Notes under the pieces: model-generated
Told to the model about the DNA's origin: nothing
The model's input: the letters and a program-made list of their open reading frames with translations, nothing else
Databases searched by the model: none
NCBI GenBank assembly: GCA_009746045.1
Contig: RPFO01000022.1
Span: 1,584,280 to 1,648,279 of the forward strand
Reading direction: 5' to 3'
From: Mesostigma viride
Lineage: Eukaryota > Streptophyta > Mesostigmatophyceae > Mesostigmatales > Mesostigmataceae
Length of the DNA stretch: 64,000 bases
Program-made: the position numbers and the translations under genes
Shown here: positions 62,807 to 64,000 of the stretch, one piece after another
Layout of the letters: each line of letters opens with the position of its first letter
How positions within the stretch are numbered: the stretch's first letter is position 1

Positions 62807-63979
62807 CAGAGTGAGCTAGTACGGCAATACAGCAATACGGCCATACCTCGGCGTATTGCCGTATTGCGCATTATACGCGTATTATACGCCAAAAGCTCTA
62901 AAAGGGTATTTTCGAGCCGCTATTCATGCCATGGCAAGTCTCTCGTCATATTCTAAGGTATTTATCCCATCGGTGCGCCTCTCAAACACCCCAACTAATG
63001 CCTCAATCTTGACGTGGCGTAAGTGCAATGCACGTAGCCTTTGACACTCACTTGGCTGTCTCGTTGTATGAAGTGACATACTCCTCCACTGCCGGCATGC
63101 TATGCAGATTGCTGATTGAACTCATTCCTTATGACAACCTTTGATTTTTTTTATTGATAGGTTTACAATTACTTTAAAATCGACCCAAAAACTTGATACA
63201 GAATACAACAAACACGTGAACAGGATAGCACGTGCCAGATCAAAACCGCAGATTACTGAATTACGCATACCTTCCTTGCTGGAGCTAGCCACATGCCCAC
63301 CTCATGGACGTAGCTGCGAGCCTTTCCTGGCCGTCATCGCTAATTAATCATGTTAGCAACAACTTGACACATGTATCCGCGTACAAATGTATGGAATTAT
63401 TTCCCGCCTAGCAACAGTTAGCACATGCACAGCGACCAGGTGACCTGGTCGCTGATCAAACGAGGTTGCTGCACCAAGCAGAAGGCCGAGACATATCTGC
63501 GCACATCCAGATGTTGCCTGGCCAAGGATATAAGCTTTTTAAAACCTATGGATCATGCCTGCACAATTGCAGTTTAAGATGTCAAGCCATTCTCTCATAT
63601 GTATCAGTCAGTTTTCTGCACCTCCATGGCCGCGGCCGTCAATTTTTATGCAAAGTAGGTCCCGTTTTGCCATGGTTTACCCACGCCGTGAGCAGCTCCG
63701 TGAACTGGCAGAGATTACAAGCGAACCAACCGTAGGCCCGTACTCCCCGAGGACGGTTTAGGCTGTGTACCTGCCTGGGTGAGCTACGCCAAAACTAGGT
63801 CTGGCGCCAAATTCCAGAGCTCCGTTTAAAAAATACGCGAAAATACGGATTGTGCGGCGTAATCGCGTTAAGAATGCAATACGGCGTACTTTTAGTACGT
63901 TCGTACGCCAACCCCTCCCCCCCCCGTATTGTATAATACGGCGTATTCGCCATATAATGCAGCATACTAGCTCACACTG
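62807..63979. mobile_element. Non-autonomous DNA transposon, about 1.17 kb
   Basis: The left end CAGAGTGAGCTAGTA and right end TACTAGCTCACACTG form a 15-bp terminal inverted repeat with one mismatch. Both subterminal zones (62820-62900 and 63830-63960) are full of CGTATT and AATACG motifs in both directions, for example ACGGCGTATT. There is no coding capacity. Ends starting CAG and repeated subterminal motifs recall hAT elements, but the 8 bases on either side do not match, so no target-site duplication supports this. Confidence 0.75.
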
Positions 63980-64000
63980 AACAGCAAAAAAACTGTGCAA

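Overview
The window is nuclear DNA of a flagellate green alga (chlorophyte-like). Three things point to this: a GARP-family transcription factor, which is a Viridiplantae type; a flagellar outer-dynein-arm docking subunit; and intron-dense genes with GC-rich exons, GT-AG introns and candidate TGTAA poly(A) signals. The species cannot be named from the sequence. I assembled six genes by hand from exon phases and protein-family similarity recalled from memory. Five have complete or near-complete exon sets in which every junction keeps frame; none has been checked against transcripts.

Layout. 0.7-1.8 kb (-): 5' part of a GARP Myb-like transcription factor that runs off the left edge. 3.5-4.7 kb: nested foldback repeat cluster. 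5.0-8.4 kb (+): four-exon, bacterial-type glutathione-independent formaldehyde dehydrogenase with an N-terminal extension. 8.4-17.7 kb: no host gene; a 1.7 kb terminal-inverted-repeat element, LINE copies and fragments, and a tRNA-like SINE candidate. 17.8-26.1 kb (-): 13-exon ODA1/CCDC114 outer-dynein-arm docking protein (537 aa). 27.5-33.7 kb (+): four-exon GT29 sialyltransferase-like type II membrane protein (888 aa), divergent from ODA1. 34.3-39.1 kb: a decayed LINE, solo LINE 3' ends and a small MITE. 39.5-49.2 kb (-): nine-exon TBC1D22-type Rab GAP. 50.2-62.1 kb (+): 13 exons of nucleoporin NUP107, divergent from the GAP gene and open at its 3' end. 62.8-64.0 kb: a second terminal-inverted-repeat element.

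The genes form no pathway or operon. They are ordinary housekeeping and flagellar genes with two divergent pairs (ODA1/GT29 and TBC1D22/NUP107). Introns are full of microsatellites and minisatellites, among them about 170 copies of AGTAT, about 90 of GGTC, 40 of CAGG, and two unrelated arrays that both have a 35-bp period.

The most interesting signal is a recurring architecture. In at least seven introns of three unrelated genes, the last 8-35 bases of an exon together with its splice donor (in one case the acceptor and exon start) are duplicated once or several times inside the adjoining intron, sometimes as a true tandem minisatellite. This looks like a genome-wide habit of splice-junction-anchored duplication, either a route of intron growth or a source of decoy or alternative splice sites. 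Also notable are a 3'-terminal CTCC/GGAG hairpin shared by the LINE copies, and a GC-AG intron hosting the AGTAT satellite.
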